Shown: piece after piece, positions 11,118-19,770 of the stretch
Layout of the letters: every line of letters begins with the position of its first letter
Numbering within the stretch: position 1 is the first letter of the stretch
Assembly (NCBI RefSeq): GCF_000166295.1
Contig: NC_017506.1
Location: 2,604,001-2,668,000, forward strand
Reading direction: 5' to 3'
DNA: 64,000 nt
DNA from: Marinobacter adhaerens HP15
Lineage (GTDB): Bacteria > Pseudomonadota > Gammaproteobacteria > Pseudomonadales > Oleiphilaceae
The notes under the pieces: generated by a model
What the model saw: only the letters and a program-made list of their open reading frames with translations
Database searches by the model: none
Told to the model about the DNA's origin: nothing
Translations under genes and position numbers: made by a program

Positions 11118-11705
11118 ATGTCCCGGCACTCCGCTCTGAAATCGTCAGCACGCCTGATGCTGACCGCTGTGATGGCGGCGCTGCTTGGTGGTTGCGGATT
11201 CCAGTTGCGGGGTGCGCCACCGGTTTCTTCGGCCCTCGAGCCTCTTGCCGTGGATTGCTCCTCACAGGTGCCCGACACGCTGTGCCGTTCCTTGCGTGAA
11301 CAGCTGAACCTGGGCAATGTCCGTATGGCGCCATTGGCGGAGGCCGACTACATTCTGCGGCTGAAGAACTTCGAGCGTGACCGTCGCGCAAGTGCCATCA
11401 CCGCCCAGGCCGCAGCCGCGGAATACACGCTGCGTCACTCTGTTGATCTTGAAGTAATCAGCGCGGATCGGATTCCCATGGTGGGCACGACACGCCTGAC
11501 CACTAGCGAGAGTTACCGCTACGACGAAACCAACGTGCTGGCAAGACAGCGGGAAGAAGAGACCCTCCGCCAGCAAATGGACGATCGTCTTGCGCAGCAG
11601 GTGATATTCCGGCTGGCACCATTGACCCCGCAGCGCATCGACGCCATCCGGGCGAATTACCAGCGTGAACAGGAAGCCGACGCCCCAGCCACAGGCCAGC
11701 CATGA
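11118..11705 (+). CDS. lptE: LPS-assembly lipoprotein LptE
   Basis: Outer-membrane lipoprotein that plugs the LptD barrel and helps insert lipopolysaccharide. A lipoprotein signal peptide ends in the lipobox LLGGC, with the acylated cysteine at residue 26 and GFQLRG after it, the family hallmark. The rest (195 residues) is a small alpha/beta domain and a charged tail. It lies between leuS and holA, overlapping holA by 4 bp (ATGA), the same order as in E. coli. Its acylation depends on Lnt, encoded just upstream. Confidence 0.92.
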   Translation: MSRHSALKSSARLMLTAVMAALLGGCGFQLRGAPPVSSALEPLAVDCSSQVPDTLCRSLREQLNLGNVRMAPLAEADYILRLKNFERDRRASAITAQAAAAEYTLRHSVDLEVISADRIPMVGTTRLTTSESYRYDETNVLARQREEETLRQQMDDRLAQQVIFRLAPLTPQRIDAIRANYQREQEADAPATGQP

Positions 11706-12709
11706 AGACCAATCCAGGCCAGTTATCCCAGCTGCTGAAAAAGGGCCTTTCGCCCGTCTATCTTATATCCGGGGACGAACCCCTGCTGGTTCAGGAGTGT
11801 TGTGACCAGGTTCGCAAGGCCGCAAAAGACGCCGGTTTTCATGACCGCCTGACCTTTCACGCTGACCACCAACTGGACTGGAACGCCGTTGGTGAGGAAT
11901 TCAGTGCCATGTCCCTGTTCGCGGAAAAACGGCGCATCGAGATTCACTTGCCAACCGGCAAGCTGGGCGACGGCCGCGCGGTACTGGAACGAGTCCTGGC
12001 CGACCCTCCCGACGATATCATCCTCGTGCTCATCAGTGCCCGTCTGGACGCGGCGGAAACCCGCCGCAAATGGTACAAGGAGCTTCAGGGAAAGGGCGTG
12101 CACGTACCGGTGTGGCCCGTCGACGCCGACAAGTTCCAGGGTTGGCTGCAGCAGAGGGCCAGCAACCGCGGCCTTAGCCTGACCCGGGGTGCCCTGGCCA
12201 TCATGAGCGAACGCCTCGAGGGCAATCTGCTCGCCGCGAGCCAGGAGCTCGATAGACTGTCACTGCTCGCAAACGGCAATACCATTGATGAGGAAACCGT
12301 TGAACAGGCGGTCCAGGACAGTTCCCGATTCAATGGCTTTGAACTCGTGACCGAGCTGATCAGTGGCCGCGCGCCCCACGCCGGCAAGATGATCACTGTG
12401 CTTCAGCAAGAGGGAGAAAACCCGCTCGGTTTGCTGTCGGTTCTCAGCCGGGATCTGAACCTGCTGCTTGAGTTGAAATCTGCGGCCGGCCAGTCGGAAA
12501 ATCCCGCCGCATTCCTGAAAAAACGGGGCGTATTCCAGCCGCAACGTGCCCGCGCAATGGAACAGGCCGCTCGCCGGCTGAACCGGAACCAACTGAATAA
12601 GGCCATCACCCTGTGCAGCCAGATCGACCGCGCGGCGAAAGGCTTCGATTCCCTCTCCCCCTGGCACTATTTGCGGGATATGTCTGCCCTGCTGGCCGGC
12701 CGTTCCTGA
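11702..12709 (+). CDS. holA: DNA polymerase III subunit delta
   Basis: Delta subunit of the clamp loader, which opens the beta sliding clamp. 335 residues with the typical N-terminal PVYLISGDEPLLVQE segment, degenerate AAA+ fold and C-terminal helical collar (SPWHYLRDMSALLAG). It starts inside the end of lptE by a 4-bp overlap. No terminator is evident after it, and an apparently independent promoter region for the next small gene begins about 50 bp downstream. Confidence 0.94.
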   Translation: MKTNPGQLSQLLKKGLSPVYLISGDEPLLVQECCDQVRKAAKDAGFHDRLTFHADHQLDWNAVGEEFSAMSLFAEKRRIEIHLPTGKLGDGRAVLERVLADPPDDIILVLISARLDAAETRRKWYKELQGKGVHVPVWPVDADKFQGWLQQRASNRGLSLTRGALAIMSERLEGNLLAASQELDRLSLLANGNTIDEETVEQAVQDSSRFNGFELVTELISGRAPHAGKMITVLQQEGENPLGLLSVLSRDLNLLLELKSAAGQSENPAAFLKKRGVFQPQRARAMEQAARRLNRNQLNKAITLCSQIDRAAKGFDSLSPWHYLRDMSALLAGRS

Positions 12710-12820
12710 TTTGAATCAAACTCAGCCTTCGTTGTGCCCTGTTGGCCCTGCCGGCCCCTTGACAGTTTTTTACGATCGGGCGCATTGTAAGCACACCAAC
12801 AATCCAAGGAGGTGCTTGAT

Positions 12821-13084
12821 ATGAGTCTTCAAGAAGAACTCAAGAAGCTGTCGGAAAAAGTGAAACAATACCGGGATGAGGCGCGCGTCCAGATGCATCT
12901 GGCCCGTGAAGACGTTAAGGACGAATGGGAGGATCTCGAACAGGATTGGGATCGTTTCAGAAGCAAGATCGATGAAGTTCTGCACGATGCCGAGAACGCG
13001 TCTCAGGAAGCTCGTCAGACCGCATCAAAACTTGGCGAAGACCTGAAAACCGGTTACCAGAACATCCGCAACAAACTGAAGTAA
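12821..13084 (+). CDS. Small charged coiled-coil protein, unknown function
   Basis: 87 residues, strongly charged, with heptad-like spacing through most of its length and no cysteine, signal or membrane segment. I recall similar small proteins described as stress-related in other bacteria, but I cannot name the family with confidence. The start at ATG 12821 is fixed by a near-perfect Shine-Dalgarno AAGGAGGT at 12806-12813 with a 7-nt gap; a GTG at 12812 lies inside that site and is unlikely. A TTGACA at 12759-12764 could be the -35 of its own promoter. The strong initiation site suggests high expression. Confidence 0.8.
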   Translation: MSLQEELKKLSEKVKQYRDEARVQMHLAREDVKDEWEDLEQDWDRFRSKIDEVLHDAENASQEARQTASKLGEDLKTGYQNIRNKLK

Positions 13085-13126
13085 TACTGTTAACCCGTTA
13101 ACATTACGCCACAAATTTCTAGCCTG

Positions 13127-13149
13127 GAGGCTCCGTGGTTTGGAGCCTC
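13127..13149. other. Hairpin GAGGCTCC...GGAGCCTC
   Basis: An 8-bp perfect stem with a 7-nt loop, 43 bp after the small coiled-coil gene. No T-run follows, so it is either a weak or Rho-assisted 3' end or an unrelated structure. Confidence 0.4.
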
Positions 13150-13271
13150 TGTGCCATACTTCACAGTATCCGTGAACAAAGCGTCATTGTTTTGACCCGC
13201 TTGATCAGATCCTGACCAGTGAGGCCCGAATTGACAGGGTGCTTGAACACACTGCGAGGTATAAAAGGCGT

Positions 13272-13907
13272 ATGAAACGATTCTTACTGATACCCACAGC
13301 ACTTGGCCTATTGCTCACCACTACCCTCGTGATTGGCCAGAATACCCGGTTCAGTGATCCAAAAACCGTTGTTACCGATCACTTCTGGGGCGACCTTTAC
13401 GCCAGTGGCGGCAATTCCTTCTTCTGCAACACCGCCTTTACAAGCAAAGGATTCGTTCTGACGGACGGTTATGTCTATCCACTGGCCGATGTCCGCAGCG
13501 CACTCGACTGTGGCACCTCGCGTCAATGTGAACAGGATAACCGCTACCGTCAGATCGCGTCCGACATGCACAACATGGTACCGGTGCGCAGCCGGACCGA
13601 GATGGGCCGGCGAAACGCTCGTTACGAGGACCTGGGCTCGTCAGTAAGCGAAGACGAATGCGGCATTCGCCAGAGCGCCCAGTTCTTTGAGCCCCCGGGG
13701 CGGGTAAAGGGAGATGTGGCGCGCACGGTGGCCTACATGGTGGACACCTATGATTTGCCCTGGCTTGGCTCCTCAGCGGTGTTCAAGGGCTGGAACAGGC
13801 TGGACCCGCCGGATGATAGCGAGCTGACCCGTCATGGCCGCATTGTCGAAATCCAGGGTAATGACAATCCCTTTATTACCAATCCGGAGAGAATGGAACG
13901 ACTCTGA
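13272..13907 (+). CDS. Endonuclease I family protein with altered catalytic motif
   Basis: 211 residues with an N-terminal signal peptide (about 1-23), so periplasmic or secreted. The body follows the EndA/NucM fold order: FFCNTAF at 50-56, DMHNMVPV at 98-105, RRNARYEDLG at 113-122, EPPGRVKGDVARTVAYM at 140-156 and QGNDNPFI at 195-202. The active-site motif EHVVPA of the family is replaced by GYVYPL at 66-71, so the general-base histidine aligns with Y67. It may be inactive or use another residue. I chose ATG 13272; the frame opens at 13239, but that would put charged residues before the signal. Confidence 0.75.
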   Translation: MKRFLLIPTALGLLLTTTLVIGQNTRFSDPKTVVTDHFWGDLYASGGNSFFCNTAFTSKGFVLTDGYVYPLADVRSALDCGTSRQCEQDNRYRQIASDMHNMVPVRSRTEMGRRNARYEDLGSSVSEDECGIRQSAQFFEPPGRVKGDVARTVAYMVDTYDLPWLGSSAVFKGWNRLDPPDDSELTRHGRIVEIQGNDNPFITNPERMERL

Positions 13908-13943
13908 GAGTCCGGGAAACTCGTCCTGCTGACCAGTTAACCA

Positions 13944-13973
13944 TAAAAAAACAGGCCCGAGGGCCTGTTTTTT
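13944..13973. terminator. Bidirectional intrinsic terminator
   Basis: A-run, perfect stem CAGGCCC/GGGCCTG with a very short loop, then a T-run. It works on both strands and separates the convergent endonuclease-like gene and the acyl-CoA dehydrogenase gene. Confidence 0.9.
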
Positions 13974-13996
13974 TGTGCCTGAGTCTCGCTGGCTAA

Positions 13997-15787
13997 TCAG
14001 AACTCTTCAGCCGTCAGCGCCATCATGGAGTCGCTGCCGCTGCGAATACCTTCAGCCAGTGAAACGGTCTTGGGCAGCAGGCGGTCAAAGTAGAAGCGCG
14101 CGGTCTTCAGTTTACCGCTGTAGAATCCGGAGGTATCTGAATCCGCCTGGGGCGCAGCCGCTTTGACGATCTTCGCCCACATATAACCCAGAGCGGTCAG
14201 GCCAAACAGATCCAGATAGTCCACAGACGCTGCCCCAATGGCATTCGGGTTATCGCCAGCCTGTTTGATCACGTGCTCGGTAACGTCATCAAGACGCTCA
14301 ACCGCAGCAGCAAGCGGCTCAAGGAACGGGCGCAGATGATCGTTACCACTGTTCTCCTCCAGGAAGTTTGCGACGTCCTGGGCAAACAGCTCGTAAAGCT
14401 TGCCCTGGGTGCCGACCACTTTCCGGCCCATCAGATCCAGTGCCTGGATACCATTGGTTCCTTCGTAGATCTGGGTAATCCGGCAGTCACGAACCAGTTG
14501 CTCCTGGCCCCACTCGCGGATGAAACCATGACCACCAAAGACCTGCTGACCCATGATGCAGGTATCAAGGCCGCGATCGGTGAGAAATGCCTTGGCCACC
14601 GGTGTCAGCAACGCCACCATACCTTCGGCGTGTTTGCGACGCTCATCATCCTCGGCAAACTTGGCGATATCCAGCCACTGGGCCACGTACGTTGAGAAAG
14701 TACGACCGCCCTCCACATAGCTTTTCATCGTGAGCAGCATGCGCCGGACATCCGGGTGCACGAGGATTGGGTCTGCCGCCTTCTCAGGCTGTTGGGCACC
14801 GGTCGGTGCACGGCTCTGGATACGATCAAGGGCGTATTCCCGAGCGCTTTGCAGAGAGGCTTCGGCCGCGCCGATCCCCTGGATACCAACGCCCAGGCGC
14901 TCGTAGTTCATCATGGTGAACATCGCCGCCAGACCCTTGTTTTCTTCGCCGACCAGCCAGCCTTTCGCGCCATCGAAGTTCATTACGCAGGTCGCAGAAC
15001 CCTTGATGCCCATTTTCTTCTCGAGGGAACCACAACTGAAGCTGTTGCGCTCACCCAGGGAACCATCGTCATTCACCAGGAACTTGGGTACCAGGAACAT
15101 GGAAATGCCCTTTGGACCTTTCGGCGCATCCGGCAGTTTGGCCAGCACCAGGTGGATGATGTTCTCCGCCATGTCGTGCTCGCCCCAGGTGATAAAGATC
15201 TTGGTACCTGTAACGTTGAAGGAGCCGTCATCGTTCGGTTCCGCCTTGGTGCGGATGATCCCGAGGTCTGTGCCGGCGTGGGGCTCGGTCAGATCCATGG
15301 CGCCGGACCAGACACCGGAATACATGTTAGGCAGGTACTTTTCTTTCAGCTCATCACTGCCGTGGGCGTCCAGCGCGAGGCAGGCGCCGGCCGTAAGCAT
15401 CGGGGCCAGCCCGAATGCCATGTTGGCACCCTGCATCATTTCCTCGAACTGCGCGACGAGGGTCTTAGGCATGCCCATACCGCCAAAGTCCGGGTTGCCG
15501 CCAAGACCGTTCCAGCCGCCTTCAACGATGGTCTGGTACGCTTCCTTGAAGCCCTCCGGAGACGTTACCTCACCGTCGTTCCATTTGCAGCCCTGCTCGT
15601 CACCCTCGCGGTTCAGGGGCGCAAGTACACCACTGCTGATCTTGCCGGCTTCTTCAAGAATGGCGTCCGCCGTTTCCGGGTCAACATGCTCGGCAACCTT
15701 GGGCAGTGAGGCCCACAGTGCGGGGGCATCGAAAACCTCATTCAGAACAAAGCGCATGTCACGTAGGGGTGCCTGATAATCAGCCAT
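13997..15787 (-). CDS. Acyl-CoA dehydrogenase (large, C-terminally extended type)
   Basis: FAD-dependent dehydrogenase for the first oxidation step of fatty-acid beta-oxidation, 596 residues. It has the extra N-terminal segment (YQAPLRDMRFVLNEVF) and C-terminal extension of the roughly 600-residue class seen in pseudomonads. Visible family motifs include MDLTEPHAGTDLG, TKIFITWGEHDMAENI, MNYERLGVGIQG and QVFGGHGFIREWG. It is paralogous to the adjacent upstream gene (15999-17798), clearly a tandem duplication now well diverged. The intervening 211 bp holds a terminator for the upstream gene, so this copy may have its own promoter. Confidence 0.92.
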   Translation of the reverse strand: MADYQAPLRDMRFVLNEVFDAPALWASLPKVAEHVDPETADAILEEAGKISSGVLAPLNREGDEQGCKWNDGEVTSPEGFKEAYQTIVEGGWNGLGGNPDFGGMGMPKTLVAQFEEMMQGANMAFGLAPMLTAGACLALDAHGSDELKEKYLPNMYSGVWSGAMDLTEPHAGTDLGIIRTKAEPNDDGSFNVTGTKIFITWGEHDMAENIIHLVLAKLPDAPKGPKGISMFLVPKFLVNDDGSLGERNSFSCGSLEKKMGIKGSATCVMNFDGAKGWLVGEENKGLAAMFTMMNYERLGVGIQGIGAAEASLQSAREYALDRIQSRAPTGAQQPEKAADPILVHPDVRRMLLTMKSYVEGGRTFSTYVAQWLDIAKFAEDDERRKHAEGMVALLTPVAKAFLTDRGLDTCIMGQQVFGGHGFIREWGQEQLVRDCRITQIYEGTNGIQALDLMGRKVVGTQGKLYELFAQDVANFLEENSGNDHLRPFLEPLAAAVERLDDVTEHVIKQAGDNPNAIGAASVDYLDLFGLTALGYMWAKIVKAAAPQADSDTSGFYSGKLKTARFYFDRLLPKTVSLAEGIRSGSDSMMALTAEEF

Positions 15788-15931
15788 CTAAAACTCTCCA
15801 AAAATTCTGTCAGTCTGTTCAGGTGGCAAAAGGGCCTCAGTCTGGGCCAGTCACACCTGCTCGGGCTATGTGTCCGCTGAAGATTATTTTTATGGGCGCC
15901 TATTCTACCCTAAAAGCGGACCGCAACTCAT

Positions 15932-15966
15932 GAAAAAAGCCCGCCTCCGGGGAGCGCGGGCTTTCT
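15932..15966 (-). terminator. Intrinsic terminator after the upstream acyl-CoA dehydrogenase
   Basis: On the minus strand a GAAAGCCCGC stem pairs with GCGGGCTTTTTT and ends in a T-run, 33 bp after the stop at 15999. It should limit transcription into the second dehydrogenase gene. Confidence 0.8.
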
Positions 15967-15998
15967 GTCCTCTGGAACCGTCCTTCGGTGCCCGCGCC

Positions 15999-17798
15999 TT
16001 AGATGGCGAAGGCTTCCTCCGGCATGTCCATCAGGCTGTCAGCGCCAGCCAGCATGCTTTCTGCGTGGCCCTTGGCCCGGGGCAACATACGCTTGAAGTA
16101 GAAGCGCGCAGTCTGGATCTTGGCGTTGTAGAACATCTCTTCAGTGGTACCCTCAACCATCTTGTCCAGGGCAACCTTGGCCATACGGGCCCACAGGTAG
16201 GCAAACACTGCGTAACCGGAGTACATCAGGTAGTCCACAGAGGCCGCGCCCACTTCCTCACGGTTCTTCATGGCAGACATACCAATTTTGGTGGTCAGCT
16301 CGCCCCATTCCTTATTCATCGCCGCCAACGGCTCGATGAATTCCTTCAGCTGCTCGTCTTCCGCGTTTTCCTTGCAGAACAGATGCACCTGCTTGGTGAA
16401 GCCTTTCAGGGATTCGCCCTGGGTCATCAGAACCTTGCGGCCCAACAGATCCAGCGCCTGAATACCGGTGGTGCCTTCATAGATCATGCCGATACGGGCG
16501 TCACGAACGTTCTGCTCCATGCCCCACTCGGAGATAAAGCCGTGACCACCAAAGACCTGCATACCCAGGTTCGCTGCCTCGTAACCGATTTCGGTCAGGA
16601 ACGCCTTGGCGATCGGTGTCAGGAAGCCCAGCGCCTCATCGGCTGCCTTGCGCTCTTCTTCGGTTTTGCCGCTGTGAACAACGTCTGCCTGCTGTGCCGT
16701 CAGGTAAATCAGGGCACGGGCGCCTTCGGCAACCGCTTTCTGTGTCAGCAGCATGCGACGAACGTCCGGGTGAACAATGATCGGATCAGCAATGCCTTCC
16801 GGGTTCTTCGGACCGCTCAGTGAACGCATGGCCAGACGCTCTTTGGCGTAGGCGAGTGAACCCTGGAAGCCCAGCTCGGCGGCACCCAGCCCCTGGATCG
16901 CGGTACCGATACGTGCAGTGTTCATGAAGGTGAACATGCAGTTCAGGCCCTTGTTTTCCGGCCCGATCAACCAGCCCTTGGCGCCGTCGAAGTTCATCAC
17001 GCAAGTGGCGTTGCCGTGGATACCCATCTTGTGCTCGATGGAACCGCAGGAAACGGCGTTGCGCTCACCAGCAGAGCCATCTTCGTTCGGCAGACACTTG
17101 GGCACGATAAACAGGGAGATGCCCTTGGTGCCTTCCGGTGCGCCCGGCAGACGCGCAAGAACGATATGGACGATGTTCTCGGCCATGTCGTGCTCACCGG
17201 CAGATATAAAGATCTTGGTACCGGTGATGGCGTAGGTGCCATCGGCATTCGGCTCGGCCTTGGTGCGCAGGGTGCCGAGATCGGAACCGCAGTGCGGCTC
17301 GGTCAGACACATGGTGCCGGTCCACTCGCCGCTGATCAGCTTGGTGAGGTAAGTCTGTTTCTGCTCTTCGGTACCATGCTCTTCAATGGTGTTGGTTGCA
17401 CCGTGGCTCAGGCCCGGGTACATGCCAAAGGACCAGTTGGCGGTGCCCACCATTTCACTCATGACCAGACCGAGAGAGTGCGGCAGTCCCTGGCCACCGT
17501 AGTTGGGATCGGCGGTCATGGACGGCCAGCCGCCTTCCACATACTGCTGGTAAGCTTCTTTGAAGCCAGTCGGTGTCTTCACACCGTCTTCGCTCCAGGT
17601 ACAGCCTTCCTTGTCACCCACCTGGTTCAGCGGAGACAGAACCTGCTCACAGAACTTGGCACCTTCCCCGATAATGGCATCCACCATATCCGGAGTAGCG
17701 TCTTCGGCACCTTCCAGGTTGGCGTAGTGCTGCTCGCTGTTCAGCAGCTCGGTCATTACGAATTTGATGTCACGCAGGGGCGCTTTGTACTCAGGCAT
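15999..17798 (-). CDS. Acyl-CoA dehydrogenase (large type), first of tandem pair
   Basis: 599 residues, same class as its downstream neighbour: MPEYKAPLRDIKFVMTELL at the N-terminus, MCLTEPHCGSDLG, TKIFISAGEHDMAENI, MNTARIGTAIQG and QVFGGHGFISEWG. Role: FAD-dependent alpha-beta dehydrogenation of acyl-CoA. The start at 17798 is supported by GAGGTGG 5 nt upstream; the frame extends to 17870 but lacks such a site. Two PsrA-like operators lie about 100-130 bp upstream, fitting fatty-acid-responsive control. A terminator follows. Confidence 0.92.
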   Translation of the reverse strand: MPEYKAPLRDIKFVMTELLNSEQHYANLEGAEDATPDMVDAIIGEGAKFCEQVLSPLNQVGDKEGCTWSEDGVKTPTGFKEAYQQYVEGGWPSMTADPNYGGQGLPHSLGLVMSEMVGTANWSFGMYPGLSHGATNTIEEHGTEEQKQTYLTKLISGEWTGTMCLTEPHCGSDLGTLRTKAEPNADGTYAITGTKIFISAGEHDMAENIVHIVLARLPGAPEGTKGISLFIVPKCLPNEDGSAGERNAVSCGSIEHKMGIHGNATCVMNFDGAKGWLIGPENKGLNCMFTFMNTARIGTAIQGLGAAELGFQGSLAYAKERLAMRSLSGPKNPEGIADPIIVHPDVRRMLLTQKAVAEGARALIYLTAQQADVVHSGKTEEERKAADEALGFLTPIAKAFLTEIGYEAANLGMQVFGGHGFISEWGMEQNVRDARIGMIYEGTTGIQALDLLGRKVLMTQGESLKGFTKQVHLFCKENAEDEQLKEFIEPLAAMNKEWGELTTKIGMSAMKNREEVGAASVDYLMYSGYAVFAYLWARMAKVALDKMVEGTTEEMFYNAKIQTARFYFKRMLPRAKGHAESMLAGADSLMDMPEEAFAI

Positions 17799-17897
17799 GG
17801 AATCCACCTCGGTTCTCGGGCTCAGCTGAATCAGGTTTGACAGCTTCTGGCCTTGGGTTTGCTCAGACACCGCAACGCGATGCGCTGCAGCCTTAAT

Positions 17898-17925
17898 TAA
17901 ACACTTGTTTGAAACATACGTTTAC
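17898..17925 (-). promoter_or_regulatory. Tandem PsrA-like operators upstream of acyl-CoA dehydrogenase
   Basis: Two adjacent palindromes fit the Pseudomonas PsrA pattern AAAC-N4-GTTT: 17899-17910 (AAACACTTGTTT) and 17912-17923 (AAACATACGTTT). PsrA is a TetR-type repressor that releases DNA on binding long-chain fatty acids. The position just upstream of a beta-oxidation gene supports a functional site. Exact promoter boxes are not clear. Confidence 0.6.
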
Positions 17926-18067
17926 AGGCACAGAATTGTCAATAGCCGGATGCAAAATTTGTGTTGCGAACTGTCACCGGATCACGCGCCACAGCAGCGC
18001 ATGAAGCCGGATCGCACCTTAAGTGCCGGATATCTATGAAAGGACCTGGATGTTGGAAATTAACCGG

Positions 18068-18736
18068 TCAGGCAGACACCGGTTGGAAAGAAGAAACGCG
18101 GTTTTCGTCACCACTCTGATCAGACTCTCCCATGGCGGAGACCTCACGATAAGCATCGCTCGCGGTTCTTGACGAAGCGCCCGTTTCGGCGGCCAGCTCC
18201 GACTGGGCCTGGAGCATGATCTGCATCGCCTGGGCAGCCACCGCTCGATCCTGGCCGGACGGCTCCGCCGGCGCCATGGCCGCCGCCCGGACAATTCGCA
18301 TTTTCTCGATAGTGGCCTGGGGATCACCCTGCACCGGGGACAGATCAATGGAGACTTCACCTCCCACCGCATACTGGGCGCCGTCAGGCCCCCGCTGGTA
18401 GGTGAACGACATGGCGCCGGCGTACTGGCCGCCAACCGCCTGGTGCGCGGCTTCGTGGGCACGAACTTCACGATCCCGCGCTTTCAGCTCGGTCAGTTGT
18501 TTCAGCTCTTGCTCTGTGAGTCCCTGAGGATTGTCGGATTCCCCGCTCCGGGGCCCGGAGTCGGGATTTTCCCGCGCAGATTCGGCTTTGCCTGCAGCCT
18601 CAGTAGATCTGGCTCCGGCGGTCGGCGCCTCCGGCTTTGCCGATACTGGGCCCGTGGCCTGGACTCGCGGAGAAACCTGGCCCTGAAACGAGGCCGCTGG
18701 GATAGGTGGGGGAGCAGGGGGGAGAGATGAAAGCAC
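18068..18736 (-). CDS. SprA-related putative metalloprotease
   Basis: 222 residues. Residues 1-70 are proline/alanine-rich and low complexity, then comes a conserved block with HEAAH at 94-98, a zinc-protease HExxH motif, in EVRAHEAAHQAVGGQYAGA, followed by YQRGPDGAQYAVGGEVSID. This combination is the SprA-related (PF12118-type) family, whose biological substrate is unknown. No signal peptide is seen. The start appears to be GTG 18736 with a weak ribosome site, so the N-terminus is uncertain. It lies between the acyl-CoA dehydrogenases and the biotin cluster. Confidence 0.75.
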   Translation of the reverse strand: MLSSLPPAPPPIPAASFQGQVSPRVQATGPVSAKPEAPTAGARSTEAAGKAESARENPDSGPRSGESDNPQGLTEQELKQLTELKARDREVRAHEAAHQAVGGQYAGAMSFTYQRGPDGAQYAVGGEVSIDLSPVQGDPQATIEKMRIVRAAAMAPAEPSGQDRAVAAQAMQIMLQAQSELAAETGASSRTASDAYREVSAMGESDQSGDENRVSSFQPVSA

Positions 18737-18758
18737 GAGCCAGGCGCCCTTTCAGTAA

Positions 18759-19004
18759 TCAGGCCATGATATCAAGCAGCGTTCCGAGTGTTTCGTCAGC
18801 GGTTTTCACCACTTGTGCGGACGCTTCGACACTTCGCTCGTAAATCTTGAGATCAACAATGGGTTCAACGAGGCTGCCCGCGCCTTCCGCGGTCCCCTGG
18901 GGACCATCAGTACCACCACGAGCAATCTTGCGGGCGGCATTTTCCATACCCACCATGCCATCCTGGATGCCCTGAATCCCAACTGCAAGAGTGTTACTGA
19001 TCAT
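18759..19004 (-). CDS. Orphan flagellar-rod-like small protein
   Basis: 81 residues from ATG 19004. The N-terminus (NTLAVGIQGIQDGMVGMENAARKIA) and the C-terminus (LVEPIVDLKIYERSVEASAQVVKTADETLGTLLDIM) resemble the two helical ends of flagellar rod/hook proteins such as FlgC and FlgG, with the middle domain missing. Rod proteins are exported without cleavage, so it might be a flagellar axial component, but no other flagellar structural gene is nearby. I recall a similar small gene beside bioD in Pseudomonas. A TTG start at 19049 would add 15 residues. Function unknown. Confidence 0.6.
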   Translation of the reverse strand: MISNTLAVGIQGIQDGMVGMENAARKIARGGTDGPQGTAEGAGSLVEPIVDLKIYERSVEASAQVVKTADETLGTLLDIMA

Positions 19005-19055
19005 AACTGCGCTGCCCGATGACCATAAATTGACTTCATTAAGCCACAAACCTGG

Positions 19056-19748
19056 TCAATTTTCAAACAGCCCATCGATATTCAGATAACCAGCCAGTAT
19101 TTCAGGCCGCGCCTGCTCCAGCCACGGAAGAATACCCAGACAGGGCGCTCCCATGTGGTTAACCAGATAGTTCAGGGTGTCCTGTTCGCAACTCATGGGT
19201 TCAGGCTCGGTGCGATTGGCAACCCACCCTGCCACTCTGAGACCGTCACTTCTGATGGCCTCTGCCGTAAGAAGCGCATGATTAATACAGCCAAGGCGCA
19301 GTGAAACCACGAGAATGACCGGCATGGACAGCTGGCGCGGAAACTCTGAATAGGTTTCCCGATCGTTAAGCGGGACCCGCCAGCCGCCGGCACCCTCAAC
19401 CAGCAGAAGGTCCGCCGGACGAATCTGCAATCCGCGGCAGAATCCAACCAGACGATCAGATGTAATGTGTCGCCCAGCCTGCTCAGCCGCAACATGCGGT
19501 GCAATGGCAGGCTCTAGCGCCACCGGGTTGATCAACTCGTAGGCCAGTGGCTCAGTAATGGCGTTCTGCAGGATAAGGGCATCTTCGTTGCGAAGGCCTT
19601 CCGGCGTCCGATCGCAACCCGAGGCGATGGGCTTCATCGCCAGGGTGTGCTTACCCATGGCCTTTGCCGCCTGAAGAATGGCTGCGGATACCAGGGTTTT
19701 CCCAACCCCGGTGTCGGTGCCCGTTACGAAAAAGGATTGCTTGGCCAT
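19056..19748 (-). CDS. bioD: Dethiobiotin synthetase
   Basis: ATP-dependent closure of the ureido ring from 7,8-diaminopelargonate and CO2. The P-loop GTDTGVGKT is at 9-17, followed by the KPIASGCD segment and LLVEGAGGWRVPL, all family marks. 230 residues. It is last in the bioB-F-H-C-D series. Its start lies 22 bp after the bioC stop, so it is likely co-transcribed. Confidence 0.94.
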   Translation of the reverse strand: MAKQSFFVTGTDTGVGKTLVSAAILQAAKAMGKHTLAMKPIASGCDRTPEGLRNEDALILQNAITEPLAYELINPVALEPAIAPHVAAEQAGRHITSDRLVGFCRGLQIRPADLLLVEGAGGWRVPLNDRETYSEFPRQLSMPVILVVSLRLGCINHALLTAEAIRSDGLRVAGWVANRTEPEPMSCEQDTLNYLVNHMGAPCLGILPWLEQARPEILAGYLNIDGLFEN

Positions 19749-19770
19749 GTGTATTTCCAGTTAACGACTC

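Noticed and set aside
13997-17798. Recent tandem duplication of acyl-CoA dehydrogenase
   Set aside because: The two proteins share class and motifs but differ throughout, so the duplication is old and common in this group.
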